64,000 nucleotides of DNA from JAIOZK01 sp964468645 (GTDB taxonomy: Bacteria > Bacteroidota > Bacteroidia > Bacteroidales > JAIOZK01): the NCBI GenBank assembly GCA_964468645.1, contig CAYXUU010000015.1, positions 35,491 to 99,490 of the forward strand. Direction: 5' to 3'. The notes beneath the pieces were generated by a model that did no database searches, was not told the DNA's origin, and was given only the letters and a program-made list of their open reading frames with translations. Within the stretch, counting starts at the first letter, position 1. Each line of letters starts with the position of its first letter. Below, piece by piece: positions 9,330-18,605 of the stretch. A program made the position numbers and the translations under genes.

Positions 9330-10139
9330 ATGAGAACCCCACTTAAAAAATTAATCCCTTATTCAATGGGAAGAAGGATGAGGGGATTATGGCAAAAATC
9401 ACAGTCACTTTATTACAGGGGGAATAATTATCACTGTCCTTTCTGTGATAATAACTTCAGAAAGCTTTTGCCCGGGGGATTTGACCTTCCTGTTATTAAG
9501 GAGAAACAAATAATTGGTGGAGGGAGAAGAAATAACAATATTTGCCCACGATGTTACTCCACCGACCGTGATAGATTAATATACCTGTATTTGAAGAATT
9601 ATACCAGTATTTTTGAAAAAGATATCAAACTCTTTCATGTGGCACCCTCAGGAGCGCTAAAAGCGCTTCTCACATCTCAGCCCAATATAGATTATACAAT
9701 GGGTACCAAACACCATGAGGGTTTCTATTATGCAAGAAATATTGATTTGCTCGATATTACGAAGCTGAATATTCAGGATAATACATTTGATGTTATTCTT
9801 TGTAACCATGTTCTTGAACACATCCATAATGACATCAAAGCAATGAGTGAACTTCGACGTGTTTTAAAACCAGGTGGATGGGCCATCCTTCAGGTACCCA
9901 TGTCAAAATTGCTGAAACAAACCTATGAAGATCCCTCGATCACAAGCGAAAAAGAAAGGGAGAAACACTTCGGTCAGTTCGATCATCTACGGATCTACGG
10001 ATCCGATTATAATCAACGTCTTGAACAAGTCGGATTTAGGGTCGAGGTTCAAAATCCATATAATGATCATTGGAATATTGAAAATCTGGATAAATTTGCA
10101 TTAAATAAGGAGGAAAGTATCTATGTTGTCTATAAATAA
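9330..10139 (+). CDS. Class I SAM methyltransferase with N-terminal Cys motifs
   Basis: The 269-residue protein has two CxxC pairs near the N terminus (CPFC about 32-35 and CPRC about 67-70) that could hold zinc. A methyltransferase-11 type core follows, with FDVILCNHVLEHI (about 153-165) and LKPGGWAILQVP (about 181-192). The substrate is unknown; neighbours point to a sugar or a glycan-associated molecule. The 3' end overlaps the next gene by 17 bp, so translation of the two is probably coupled. This ties the histidine kinase downstream to the operon. Confidence 0.85.
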   Translation: MRTPLKKLIPYSMGRRMRGLWQKSQSLYYRGNNYHCPFCDNNFRKLLPGGFDLPVIKEKQIIGGGRRNNNICPRCYSTDRDRLIYLYLKNYTSIFEKDIKLFHVAPSGALKALLTSQPNIDYTMGTKHHEGFYYARNIDLLDITKLNIQDNTFDVILCNHVLEHIHNDIKAMSELRRVLKPGGWAILQVPMSKLLKQTYEDPSITSEKEREKHFGQFDHLRIYGSDYNQRLEQVGFRVEVQNPYNDHWNIENLDKFALNKEESIYVVYK

Positions 10140-12768
10140 ATTCATATCAGTAAATTGTGGAAAGATTTTACTCATAAGTTTTATTTTCCTTTTCTCGTTT
10201 ACAACATTTTCATCAGGAAATGATACTACAAGCTTTGAAATTGACAGTCTCACATTATTGGTTGAGCAGAGTGAGGATAATGACAAAATTGATAACCTGA
10301 TAAGTCTTGCCAGGGCATATTTTACAATCTCTCCCAGAAAAAGCCTTCATCATGCATTCGAAGCATTTGATTTTGCAGAACAAATAGACTATAACCAGGG
10401 AATGGCATCGGCATTGAACCGTATTGGTACAGGGTATATCCTGTTAAACAGCTTTGATTCAGCGCTTATTTATCTGAACCGGTCACTGGAACTCAGCATG
10501 GAGATTGAATACAAAAAGGGTATGGCGATGGCTTATGGAAATATTGGATTGATTTTCGATTATCTTGGTGAATATAATCAGGCCATTGAAAATCATCTCA
10601 ACTCCCTTAAGGTTGAAGAAGAACTTGAAAATCAGAAAGGGATTGCTGCATCACTCAATAACATTGGTAACATATATTATCAGCTGGATGACTTTGACTT
10701 AGCCCTGGAGTATTTTCAACGTAGCCTGCGTATCAACCAGGAACTGGGTGATGATGTTGGTGTGGCACAATTATTCAATAATATCGGGGCGATATACCAT
10801 AAAAAAAGAAAGCTGGATAAAGCATTACTTTATTTTCAGTCATCCCTTGTAATTAATAAGGAACTCGACAATCCGGCAGATGTGGCCTCATGTTATAACA
10901 ACCTGGGCAACATCTACTTTGAGATGGAAGAGGATGATAATGCTTTGGAAAATTATACCCGTTCATATGAGATCAGTTCCGCATCAAATGATCTCTGGTC
11001 AATGGCAAATACTACAAGAAACCTGGGCGGCTTATACCTTAAACTAGGTAATTTCACTAAGAGTCAGGAATATCTTGAACAAACCCTCGAAATAGCAAGT
11101 CAGTTAAAATCAAGAGACCTCATGGCTCAAACCTATCAATCCCTTTCTGAACTATATGCCAGTAAAGGAGATTACAGATCAGCTTTTGACCTTCATATGA
11201 AGTATTCTGAACTGAGTGATTCCATTTACAATACCGAGACCAATGTAAGGATTGCAGAGCTTGAGATGGGTTACCAGGTTCAGAAGGAAATCCAGAAGCA
11301 GGAGAAGGAAAACGAGATCCAGCAATTGAAAATTGAACGGTCAACAAGAACTATCTACTTCATTATCGCCTTCCTTGTACTTACTGTTATGCTGATTGTT
11401 TTCGTCTACAGCCGGTATAGAATAAAAGTAAGGCTCAGTAAACTGCTTGAAGATAAGAATAAGGAAACCGCAAAACTTAATGCTGAGCTAAAGGATTTCA
11501 ACGATAGATTAGAAGTTAAGGTTAAAAATCGAACTACTGATCTGGAAGACGAAATCAAGGAACGTAAAAAGATGGATGTAGAACTGAAAAAGGCACTTAA
11601 AAAAACTGAAGATGCCAATTATCTTAAAAACGCCTTCCTTGCCAATATGAGTCATGAAATAAGAACGCCCCTTAATGGTATCATCGGGTTTTCAAGTTTA
11701 CTTGAAACTGAGCTATCCCTTATGGAGAATGAAGAACTGTATGAATATGCCAATGGTATTCAGCAAAGTGGTGATAGACTTATGCACCTGCTTAATAATG
11801 TTATTGATATCAGCAAAATAGAAGCCAATGATATGGATGTGGATATCAAATCCTGTTTTGTAAATGAAATTGTTAAAAATGTCTCGGAGTTATATAGCTT
11901 CAAGGTTAATGATAAAGGGATTAAATTCAATACAAAACTTAATGAGATCCCTAAAGCATTGGCTGATGAACCCAAGTTAACCAAGATCTTAAGTGATATC
12001 ATCGACAATGCCCTTAAATATACTGAGAAAGGTTTTATTAATGTACTCACTGATTTTAATGAAGATGACGAAAAGGTCATGATCATTGTTAAAGATACGG
12101 GTATTGGTATCGATGAATCGTACCTTGATCATATCTTCGAGGCATTCAGACAGGAGAGTCTTGGTTATTCCAGATCTTATCAGGGAGCTGGCCTCGGACT
12201 TCCCCTTGCAAAAAGACTGGTTGAACTCATGGAAGGAGAAATCCGTGTTGAATCAACCAAAGGGATTGGTACAACAGTTTCTATTTTGATAAAGGCTGAA
12301 GTAGAAAGGATTGTCATTGAAGAACCTGTTGAGAAGGTCATTGAAAAGGTAACACCCGAAATCACAAAAGGTGATCTCAGAATCTTCATCGTTGAAGATG
12401 ACAGAATGAACCGCCTGGTATTGAAGAAAATGCTTGCAAAAACCGGGGAGGTTGTTGCAACAGTTGATGGCGAAGAGACGATGCAGGTTATTGAGGAAAA
12501 TCATAAAAAAGGTATTATCTTTGATATTATGCTCTTCGATATCAACCTTCCTGCCCCATGGGATGGTATAAAACTCATGAATGCAGTGAAAGAAAAGTTT
12601 AAAGAGTATAAAACCATACCATTTATTGCACAAACCGCTTATGCAATGACTGGTGACAAGGAACGGTTGCTGGACTCAGGATTTGACAATTATATTGCAA
12701 AACCGATAAACAAAAATGAGATGATCAATATGATAAAATCCCAGCTGTCGATTGGAAAAATCAAATAA
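10123..12768 (+). CDS. TPR-sensor hybrid histidine kinase
   Basis: The 881-residue protein starts with a hydrophobic signal segment (ILLISFIFLFSFTTFSSG). About seven tetratricopeptide repeats (about 45-370; for example ASLNNIGNIYYQLDDFDLAL) form a periplasmic sensor. A membrane helix lies near 410-430 (IYFIIAFLVLTVMLIVFV), followed by a coiled coil. Next come the HisKA domain with the phospho-accepting His in FLANMSHEIRTPLNG (about 506-520), a HATPase domain (DTGIGI, GAGLGLPLAKRL), and a C-terminal receiver (FIVEDD, predicted phospho-Asp in MLFDINLP). It overlaps the methyltransferase gene by 17 bp and precedes another kinase by 9 bp. It probably senses envelope state and controls the polysaccharide or its use. 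Confidence 0.93.
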   Translation: MLSINKFISVNCGKILLISFIFLFSFTTFSSGNDTTSFEIDSLTLLVEQSEDNDKIDNLISLARAYFTISPRKSLHHAFEAFDFAEQIDYNQGMASALNRIGTGYILLNSFDSALIYLNRSLELSMEIEYKKGMAMAYGNIGLIFDYLGEYNQAIENHLNSLKVEEELENQKGIAASLNNIGNIYYQLDDFDLALEYFQRSLRINQELGDDVGVAQLFNNIGAIYHKKRKLDKALLYFQSSLVINKELDNPADVASCYNNLGNIYFEMEEDDNALENYTRSYEISSASNDLWSMANTTRNLGGLYLKLGNFTKSQEYLEQTLEIASQLKSRDLMAQTYQSLSELYASKGDYRSAFDLHMKYSELSDSIYNTETNVRIAELEMGYQVQKEIQKQEKENEIQQLKIERSTRTIYFIIAFLVLTVMLIVFVYSRYRIKVRLSKLLEDKNKETAKLNAELKDFNDRLEVKVKNRTTDLEDEIKERKKMDVELKKALKKTEDANYLKNAFLANMSHEIRTPLNGIIGFSSLLETELSLMENEELYEYANGIQQSGDRLMHLLNNVIDISKIEANDMDVDIKSCFVNEIVKNVSELYSFKVNDKGIKFNTKLNEIPKALADEPKLTKILSDIIDNALKYTEKGFINVLTDFNEDDEKVMIIVKDTGIGIDESYLDHIFEAFRQESLGYSRSYQGAGLGLPLAKRLVELMEGEIRVESTKGIGTTVSILIKAEVERIVIEEPVEKVIEKVTPEITKGDLRIFIVEDDRMNRLVLKKMLAKTGEVVATVDGEETMQVIEENHKKGIIFDIMLFDINLPAPWDGIKLMNAVKEKFKEYKTIPFIAQTAYAMTGDKERLLDSGFDNYIAKPINKNEMINMIKSQLSIGKIK

Positions 12769-12777
12769 TTTTAATTT

Positions 12778-14031
12778 ATGAAAGATTATAAGAACCTATC
12801 AAAAGACCGATTAATACAGGAGCTTGACAAACAGGGTAAATATATAAAAGAGCTTGAGATTCAGTTACAAAGGGCAATAGAAAAAGCAGAGGCTTCCAAC
12901 CATCTAAAAGCCCTGTTTCTGGCAAATATAAGCCATGAGATCAGAACACCAATGAATGGAATAATTGGGATGTATAACGTTCTTAAACAAACAGAATTGA
13001 CAGATGAACAAAGGGAGTTTCTCGATATTATAAATATATCCGGTCAGAATCTGCTCTCCATCATTGATGATATCATCGACCTGTCGAAGATAGAATCGGG
13101 TCAACTTAAACTGGAAACGATAAAATTCAGCCTGAGAAAAGAGTTACAGAAGATCCTTGATCTGTTGTCAATAAAAGCCAGAGGTAAAGGAATATCACTG
13201 CAAACTAAAGTTAATGAATCGATTTATGATCTACTTATCGGTGATCCTTCACGTCTCAAGCAAATCATTACAAATCTCAGCAATAATGCCATTAAATATA
13301 CCAAGGAAGGTAGTGTTACTATTAAAGTTGATCCGGTGAGTCAGGATGAGAAATCCGCCAAGCTTAAATTCAGTATTGTTGATACGGGTATTGGAATTTC
13401 CAAAGAAGGAAGGGAAAAATTGTTTAAGGCATTTTCGCAGATTGATTCTTCATCAACCAGAAAATATGGAGGGACAGGATTAGGATTGGCTATTGCCAAG
13501 AATCTTTCTAATCTGATGAAAGGAGACATTGGTGTTGAAAGTGATATAGGAAAAGGATCTACCTTCTGGTTTACAGCTTCACTTGAAGTAGCCTCGGACA
13601 AAAGATCTGAGGTTGAAAAAATTGAATCTGAAGAAGCTAAAGAGGTCAAAAAACTAAGGATACTGCTTGTTGAGGATAATTTGTTGAATCAGAAATTTGC
13701 TGATGCAACACTACACCGTGAGGGGCATTTGGTGGATATTGCAGAAAATGGTAAAATCGCCCTTGACAAATATCTTGAGAACAATTATGACCTGATCCTG
13801 ATGGATATACAAATGCCAGTGATGGATGGACTGGAAGCTACCAAAGAGATCCGAAAAATTGAAAAAGAGAAAAAGATTATTGAACCCATTAAAATTATCG
13901 CCATCACTGCATATGTGATGGAGAGGGACCGTAACATGTGCCTGAATGCTGGTATGGATGAATACCTGGCAAAACCATTTAAACCACAGGAGCTAATTAA
14001 GCTCATCGAAGATGTTTACTTTATAAAATAG
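12778..14031 (+). CDS. Soluble hybrid histidine kinase
   Basis: The 417-residue protein has a short N-terminal coiled coil and no membrane or sensor domain. It has a HisKA motif (FLANISHEIRTPMNG, about 42-56), HATPase boxes (DTGIGIS, GGTGLGLAIAK) and a C-terminal receiver (ILLVEDN, phospho-Asp in LILMDIQMPVMDG). It closely resembles the catalytic part of the preceding membrane kinase, suggesting a phosphorelay or cross-phosphorylation between the two. No DNA-binding output domain is present in either protein, so a separate response regulator or Hpt protein elsewhere is needed. It is the last gene of the left operon. Confidence 0.92.
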   Translation: MKDYKNLSKDRLIQELDKQGKYIKELEIQLQRAIEKAEASNHLKALFLANISHEIRTPMNGIIGMYNVLKQTELTDEQREFLDIINISGQNLLSIIDDIIDLSKIESGQLKLETIKFSLRKELQKILDLLSIKARGKGISLQTKVNESIYDLLIGDPSRLKQIITNLSNNAIKYTKEGSVTIKVDPVSQDEKSAKLKFSIVDTGIGISKEGREKLFKAFSQIDSSSTRKYGGTGLGLAIAKNLSNLMKGDIGVESDIGKGSTFWFTASLEVASDKRSEVEKIESEEAKEVKKLRILLVEDNLLNQKFADATLHREGHLVDIAENGKIALDKYLENNYDLILMDIQMPVMDGLEATKEIRKIEKEKKIIEPIKIIAITAYVMERDRNMCLNAGMDEYLAKPFKPQELIKLIEDVYFIK

Positions 14032-14034
14032 TAA

Positions 14035-14072
14035 GGATTGACTGATCACTGGCAGGGATTGACTGATCACTG
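14035..14072. repeat. Two 17-bp direct repeats between convergent genes
   Basis: The sequence ggattgactgatcactg occurs at 14035-14051 and again at 14056-14072, a 21-bp period. The copies overlap a short hairpin, TGGCAG pairing with CTGCCA. They fill the 57-bp spacer between the convergent kinase and FKBP genes, where transcription from both sides should stop. No T-tract follows, so a factor-independent terminator is not clear. Confidence 0.6.
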
Positions 14073-14088
14073 CCATTTCTCCAAGGAA

Positions 14089-15477
14089 TTACTTTCCTGA
14101 TGTTTTGCCTGCCGTCCGCTTTTGAACTTCAAGCAGTTCTATATCATATATCAGCGGTGTAAATGGAGGTATCGGTTTACCAGCTCCCCTTTCACCATAT
14201 GCAAGTCGCGAAGGTAACAGTATCCGTGCTTTCCCTCCTTCTTTCATTAAACGTATAGCCTGTTCCCAGCCCAGAATAACCTCACTTCGACCAAGGGTAA
14301 ACTCGAAGGGGTGATTGGCCACATGCGTTGATTGAAGCAACTCCCCATCCAGGGTATAATTAGCATAATGAATTTTTACCTTATCACCGGGTTGTGGAAA
14401 ATCACCTTCACCTTCATGCTCTTCTATATAATACATGCCAAGGTCGTTCGGCTCCACAGTAATCTGGTTGTCCTGAATATATTTTTGAATGATACCAGGC
14501 TCCTGGCTACGTTTTGCCTCAAGTTCCTTTTGAACCTCAATTTGTTTCTGCCTTATCTTTTCCTGGTGCTGTGTTTTCTTCTTATAATCTTCCTCCGATA
14601 TTACATCCAGAACCTCAACTTCATAAACCAGTGTTGAGTATGGCGGGATAAACTGTGCCCTGCCCTGTTCTCCATAACCGATGTTTGAAGGCACTATTAG
14701 TTTTGTCCTATCACCAACCCGCATCATCGACAATGCTTCATTCATACCGGGAGTATCGAACTTGCTCCCGAACCTGAACTCCAGCGGCTTTTTAGCATCC
14801 CATGTAGAATAAAGCTTGGTGCCATCAATTAAGAAATATTCATAATCAAGGATAAGCATCTTACCGGTTTCCACTTTTGGCCCGCTTCCCTTTTCAACAG
14901 GCATATAGTATAATCCTGAAGCCAGAGGTTCTGCATTGATGTCGTTTTCATCCAGATATTCCTTAAGATAAATCTGTTCATCCTCCCTCATTTTGTTAAG
15001 CCTGTCCCTCATTTCAGCATTATATTCCTGCTCCGATTTTATCTCCAGCAATCTGATATCAAAGTAAAGGTCTGATCCGGGTGTAATGAATTGTGGTACA
15101 GGATTGGGACTGAAGTACTTATCTGCATTAATGATGAAGGTGGCGCTATCACCGATATCCATCATTCTTAAACCATCAAAGATATTTCCTTTTGCAGGGA
15201 CATCACGGATCTGGAACTCAACGGGCCCATTGGTCATTTTCTTCGTAACGATCAACGAATCTCTCAAACCCCACTCAAGGATAACTTTTACAACCTGCAT
15301 ATTAACAGGTTTAAGATCACCATCACCCTCTTCGTGAAAATAATACAGTATCCCCGAAGCATCACTCAGGAACTGAGCTTTCTCCGGCCTGACAATTTCT
15401 TTCTCCTTCGACTTGCATGCACCAATCAATGCAATAACTAACAGAATTATTAAATATTTTAAATCGCTGCTTTTCAT
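14089..15477 (-). CDS. Triple-domain FKBP-type peptidyl-prolyl isomerase lipoprotein
   Basis: The 462-residue protein has a lipoprotein signal ending LIALIGAC, so Cys about 21 is the likely lipidation site. It contains three FKBP-like units: about 30-150 (degenerate), about 195-315 (GYGEQGRAQFIPPYSTLVYEVEVL) and about 345-455 (AYGERGAGKPIPPFTPLIYDIELL). The last two keep the FKBP core pattern. It probably assists protein folding in the periplasm or outer membrane. It lies 7 bp downstream of a second FKBP lipoprotein gene, an arrangement common in Bacteroidota. Confidence 0.9.
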   Translation of the reverse strand: MKSSDLKYLIILLVIALIGACKSKEKEIVRPEKAQFLSDASGILYYFHEEGDGDLKPVNMQVVKVILEWGLRDSLIVTKKMTNGPVEFQIRDVPAKGNIFDGLRMMDIGDSATFIINADKYFSPNPVPQFITPGSDLYFDIRLLEIKSEQEYNAEMRDRLNKMREDEQIYLKEYLDENDINAEPLASGLYYMPVEKGSGPKVETGKMLILDYEYFLIDGTKLYSTWDAKKPLEFRFGSKFDTPGMNEALSMMRVGDRTKLIVPSNIGYGEQGRAQFIPPYSTLVYEVEVLDVISEEDYKKKTQHQEKIRQKQIEVQKELEAKRSQEPGIIQKYIQDNQITVEPNDLGMYYIEEHEGEGDFPQPGDKVKIHYANYTLDGELLQSTHVANHPFEFTLGRSEVILGWEQAIRLMKEGGKARILLPSRLAYGERGAGKPIPPFTPLIYDIELLEVQKRTAGKTSGK

Positions 15478-15484
15478 ATTGTTT

Positions 15485-16033
15485 CTATTTTACTTCAAGT
15501 ACTTCTATATCATAAATTAAAGTTGTTTTCGGAGGTATTTGCCCGGGTTTTCCTGTCAGGCCATACGCCAGGTGTGAAGGAAGGATCAATTTTGCCTTAT
15601 CACCTACCCGAAGATACAGAATACCTTCCTGCAAACCTGATACAACATTTCCTTTACTTACAAGGAATTCGAGCTTGCCATTCTCTGCAGATGATTCAAG
15701 TACATCACCTGTTAAAAAACTGACCTTATAATCCAGAACGACAATATCATTCTTCATGATCTTCTTACCTTCTCCCTGCCTGTATATCATGTATCGTAAA
15801 CCGGTCCCAGTTTCAACCATTTCCCAGCTATAACGGTCAAGAAAGTCGATAATATCCTGTTCTTCAGACTTAACCAACTGCTTGTTAGCCTCAATAAGAG
15901 TTTCCTGTATGTTGTCTGGATTGATATTCTTGTCCTGCTCAGCATTATTTCTACAGGCACCAAAAGCCAATAATACCCCGATAAAGTATAAACCCGAACG
16001 CTTTACAGCTAATATTGATACTATTCCTCTCAA
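15485..16033 (-). CDS. gldI: FKBP-type peptidyl-prolyl isomerase lipoprotein, GldI-like
   Basis: The 182-residue protein has a lipobox (GVLLAFGAC, Cys about 27) and one FKBP domain (about 85-182) ending AYGLTGKPGQIPPKTTLIYDIEVLEVK. Size, lipoprotein signal and the neighbouring DHH phosphoesterase and FKBP genes match gldI, a gliding-motility and T9SS-linked isomerase of Bacteroidota. The gene symbol is inferred from context and domain; other FKBP lipoproteins look alike, so it is tentative. The start codon could lie slightly downstream. Confidence 0.82.
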   Translation of the reverse strand: MRGIVSILAVKRSGLYFIGVLLAFGACRNNAEQDKNINPDNIQETLIEANKQLVKSEEQDIIDFLDRYSWEMVETGTGLRYMIYRQGEGKKIMKNDIVVLDYKVSFLTGDVLESSAENGKLEFLVSKGNVVSGLQEGILYLRVGDKAKLILPSHLAYGLTGKPGQIPPKTTLIYDIEVLEVK

Positions 16034-16057
16034 GGTTTTTTGATAAGTTTTACAGGG

Positions 16058-17083
16058 TTATTCATAATTACGCTCCAGCTGGTCTTTATATTGTGGTAAC
16101 AATGACTCAAATTTCCCCAGGGTCTCTTTCAATCCAACGAGCGAATCACCACCAGCAGCATTTGTATGACCACCCCCTGAAAAATGCTCCCTGGCAAACT
16201 CATTCACAGAGAAATTACCTTTTGATCTCAGTGACATCCTGACCTTGTTATCCTGTTCCCGAAAAAGTGCGGAGAACCTTATCCCTTTAATTGATAGTGG
16301 ATAATTTACGAGGCCTTCAGTATCACCAACCTGGAATTTAAATCTCTTAAAATCAGCCTTAGAAAGGTAAATGTAGGCAGTATGGTATTCAGAAATAACC
16401 ACAAGCCTCTCACTTAGTGAATACCCAAGTAAACGCAATCTTTCTTCCGAAAAGGTATCATACACATAACCATGTATCTTTTCTCCATCAATACCTGTCC
16501 GGATAAGGTGTGCAACCACTAGATAGGTTTTTTCATAATTGCACAGATAACTGAACGATCCGGTATCAGTAATAATACCGGTGTAAAGACACTCTGCCAG
16601 TTCCCTGGTAATTTTATCTTTCCCTCCCATGCTAACAATAAAGTCGTAAACAAGCTCTGCCGTTGAGGAGGTCAGGGTATTGGAAAAGATATAATCGAAA
16701 TATGTCTCAGGAAACGGATGATGATCTATCATTATTTTTACAGCACCTGAGGCTGCAAGGTCATCGGAAAAACTCCCGACCCTATTAAAAGAATTAAAAT
16801 CAAGACAGAAAACAACTTCTGCCTCGTTTAACAGCTTTTTACCGGATTCCCTGTTACGCTCAAATATTGTTATCGCTTCATTTCCAGACATCCACGCAAG
16901 AAACTGCGGATGATCATTAGGAACCAGCACGTTAATTTTACAGTCGGGTATTTGTTTAAGATAATGATATAGTCCAAGGGAGGAACCGATTGCATCCCCA
17001 TCAGGGTTATGGTGGGTTACTATAAGAATCTTCCTGTTGCTGGCAAGTAGTTCTTTAATGGACTGAATTTTAGTAGCTTCCAA
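16058..17083 (-). CDS. DHH/DHHA1 phosphoesterase, NrnA-like oligoribonuclease/pAp phosphatase
   Basis: The 341-residue protein carries the DHH-family motifs: THHNPDGDAIGSSLG (about 22-36), the Asp in CLDFN, the DHH motif in IDHHPFPETYFDY, and DTGSF. The C-terminal DHHA1 substrate-binding motif is GGGHTNAAGG. NrnA-type enzymes degrade 2-5-nt RNA oligomers and dephosphorylate pAp, a by-product of sulfate assimilation through PAPS. The CysH in this window is an APS- rather than PAPS-type enzyme, so RNA turnover is the safer role. It is divergent from ndk and leads the gldI-FKBP operon. Confidence 0.9.
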   Translation of the reverse strand: MEATKIQSIKELLASNRKILIVTHHNPDGDAIGSSLGLYHYLKQIPDCKINVLVPNDHPQFLAWMSGNEAITIFERNRESGKKLLNEAEVVFCLDFNSFNRVGSFSDDLAASGAVKIMIDHHPFPETYFDYIFSNTLTSSTAELVYDFIVSMGGKDKITRELAECLYTGIITDTGSFSYLCNYEKTYLVVAHLIRTGIDGEKIHGYVYDTFSEERLRLLGYSLSERLVVISEYHTAYIYLSKADFKRFKFQVGDTEGLVNYPLSIKGIRFSALFREQDNKVRMSLRSKGNFSVNEFAREHFSGGGHTNAAGGDSLVGLKETLGKFESLLPQYKDQLERNYE

Positions 17084-17168
17084 ACTCCAAATAAATTAAT
17101 GATATTTTCATAGTCGCAAAGTTACCATAAATTAAGAAAATTTTAAGGAAGCAGTATGATTAAAGTCG

Positions 17169-17176
17169 TATTTTTG
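17169..17176 (+). promoter_or_regulatory. Predicted -7 box for ndk
   Basis: TATTTTTG matches the Bacteroidota TAnnTTTG -7 element and lies 28 bp before the ndk start in the divergent spacer to the DHH gene. A -33 TTTG at the usual distance is not clear. Confidence 0.5.
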
Positions 17177-17204
17177 GCTCCTTAAATCAAAAAGTAAAAC
17201 TTTT

Positions 17205-17627
17205 ATGAGAGGAAGCATTACATTTACAATGATCAAGCCTCTGGCAGTGACAGAAGGCTTTACAGGCGCTATACTGAACAAAATCACAGACGGGGGATTT
17301 AAAATTATTGCCCTTAAAATGACCAGGCTAAGCAAAGAAAATGCGATGAAATTTTATGATATTCACAGGGAAAGACCTTTTTATGGCAGCCTGTGTGACT
17401 TTATGTCTTCGGGCCCGATAGTTGCTGCCATACTGGAAAAGGATAATGCAGTTGAGGCTTATAGAAACTTCATTGGAGCTACTAACCCGGAAAGCGCCCA
17501 TGAGGGTTCAATCAGGAAGTTATACGGAACAGATCTGCAGCAAAATGCCGTACACGGCTCAGATAGTGATGACAATGCCGCTATTGAGTGTAACTTCTTC
17601 TTTCCTGACATGGAAAGGTATCACTAA
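17205..17627 (+). CDS. ndk: Nucleoside-diphosphate kinase
   Basis: The 140-residue protein has the usual length and motifs. It starts with FTMIKPLAV (nucleotide-binding Lys), contains HRERPFYGSLCDFMSSGP, and carries the active-site His in NAVHGSDSDDNAAIE (about 113-127). It transfers the gamma-phosphate of ATP to nucleoside diphosphates via phospho-His. The gene is single, divergent from the DHH gene and convergent with an XRE regulator 6 bp downstream. Confidence 0.96.
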   Translation: MRGSITFTMIKPLAVTEGFTGAILNKITDGGFKIIALKMTRLSKENAMKFYDIHRERPFYGSLCDFMSSGPIVAAILEKDNAVEAYRNFIGATNPESAHEGSIRKLYGTDLQQNAVHGSDSDDNAAIECNFFFPDMERYH

Positions 17628-17633
17628 TTATCC

Positions 17634-18083
17634 TTAATCTTCAGGGTAATATGTTTTAAATGCCTTATTCCTGAAGAAAATCACGATTTTTTCAATTTCT
17701 TCTTCAATCCGATCTGTTGAGGTTGCATTTCTGTTTCTTTGCATCCCAATGTATTTATCATGCTTAGGCTTGTTTTCAGGCCTCTCAGTCGATTTTTTTG
17801 GAAAAACAGGCTCTTCCTTTAATAATTGTTTTGGTTCATTAAACAGGCCCTGTTGATGTATATCCTTATTGTCGTCCCTGAGCATATTACCTGTTCCGGT
17901 TAAGAGCCAGTCAGGATTTATTTCCTGGTATTTTTTCAGGATCTTTAGGATAAAATCAAGGCTTGGTTTGTTCCTGCCTGATAACACATGTGAAACACTT
18001 GAACGCTGAACACCAATGCTATCGGCGAATCTTGCAGAAGACAATCCTTTTGCTTTTAATAGGTTAGATATTCTATCCAGCAT
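17634..18083 (-). CDS. XRE-family transcriptional regulator
   Basis: The 149-residue protein has an N-terminal helix-turn-helix (about 5-60). The turn and recognition helix are SIGVQRSSVSHVLSGRNKPS, followed by WLLTGTGNM, typical of phage-repressor-like XRE proteins in Bacteroidota. The C-terminal half is charged, has no recognised domain, and would not act as a peptidase. The large spacer upstream holds repeated motifs that could be its operators. It converges with ndk. Confidence 0.85.
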   Translation of the reverse strand: MLDRISNLLKAKGLSSARFADSIGVQRSSVSHVLSGRNKPSLDFILKILKKYQEINPDWLLTGTGNMLRDDNKDIHQQGLFNEPKQLLKEEPVFPKKSTERPENKPKHDKYIGMQRNRNATSTDRIEEEIEKIVIFFRNKAFKTYYPED

Positions 18084-18353
18084 TTACAATAGTGAATTAT
18101 ATTGATTACAAATATAAACTATATTTAATTAACATGTGTAATTTTATTAATATACATTTGTAAACTTTATTGGGTTTGTTAATAAATATTATTTAGCGTT
18201 GTATAGCCTATATAGCAAGCAATACAACAATATCACTTAACATTGATCCATTTTAACAAACTTATACCATAACTTGAATTAATTAATATAACAAACTGAT
18301 AAACATACCTGTATAATCAACTATATTACTAAAATAATTTTATCTTGGTGTGT

Positions 18354-18381
18354 GTTTACATTTGTATATACATTTGTAAAC
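18354..18381. promoter_or_regulatory. 28-bp near-palindrome, candidate repressor operator
   Basis: Outer arms GTTTACA and TGTAAAC flank a central GTATATAC palindrome. The right half repeats the 13-mer seen at 18153-18165, which lies about 70 bp upstream of the XRE start codon. Dyad symmetry and recurrence near an XRE gene suggest autoregulatory binding sites; this is inference. Confidence 0.4.
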
Positions 18382-18546
18382 CCGGGGTGTTTTTCTGTAA
18401 GTATTGTACACCAGGCATTCCGGGATATGGTTGGCTTCAATTTTAGATGTAGGTGCATTAACTGCCTGTGGGCATATCACAATTGTATATATATTTTCTG
18501 GTTTTTTTTGAAATAATAAATGTCCGTGCAGGGCTGAAATGAATGA

Positions 18547-18575
18547 TAAAAAAAACCCTGGAATTACTCCCAGGG
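18547..18575 (-). terminator. Rho-independent terminator of the subtilase gene
   Basis: Read on the minus strand, CCCTGG pairs with CCAGGG across an 8-nt loop and is followed by a run of nine T residues. It lies about 30 bp after the subtilase stop codon. Confidence 0.8.
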
Positions 18576-18605
18576 CAACGAGAAATTTTTATCAGGGCTA
18601 ATGCC

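Larger units (their letters stand above)
18084..18605. other. 522-bp AT-rich non-coding region with operator-like motifs
   Basis: This spacer separates the XRE gene start from the 3' end of the subtilase. It is very AT-rich. The 13-mer TACATTTGTAAAC occurs at 18153-18165 and 18369-18381, with a related GTTTACATTTGTA at 18354-18366 and a weaker form near 18103-18119. Apart from these motifs and the terminator at 18547-18575, no gene or RNA is recognised. Confidence 0.6.
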
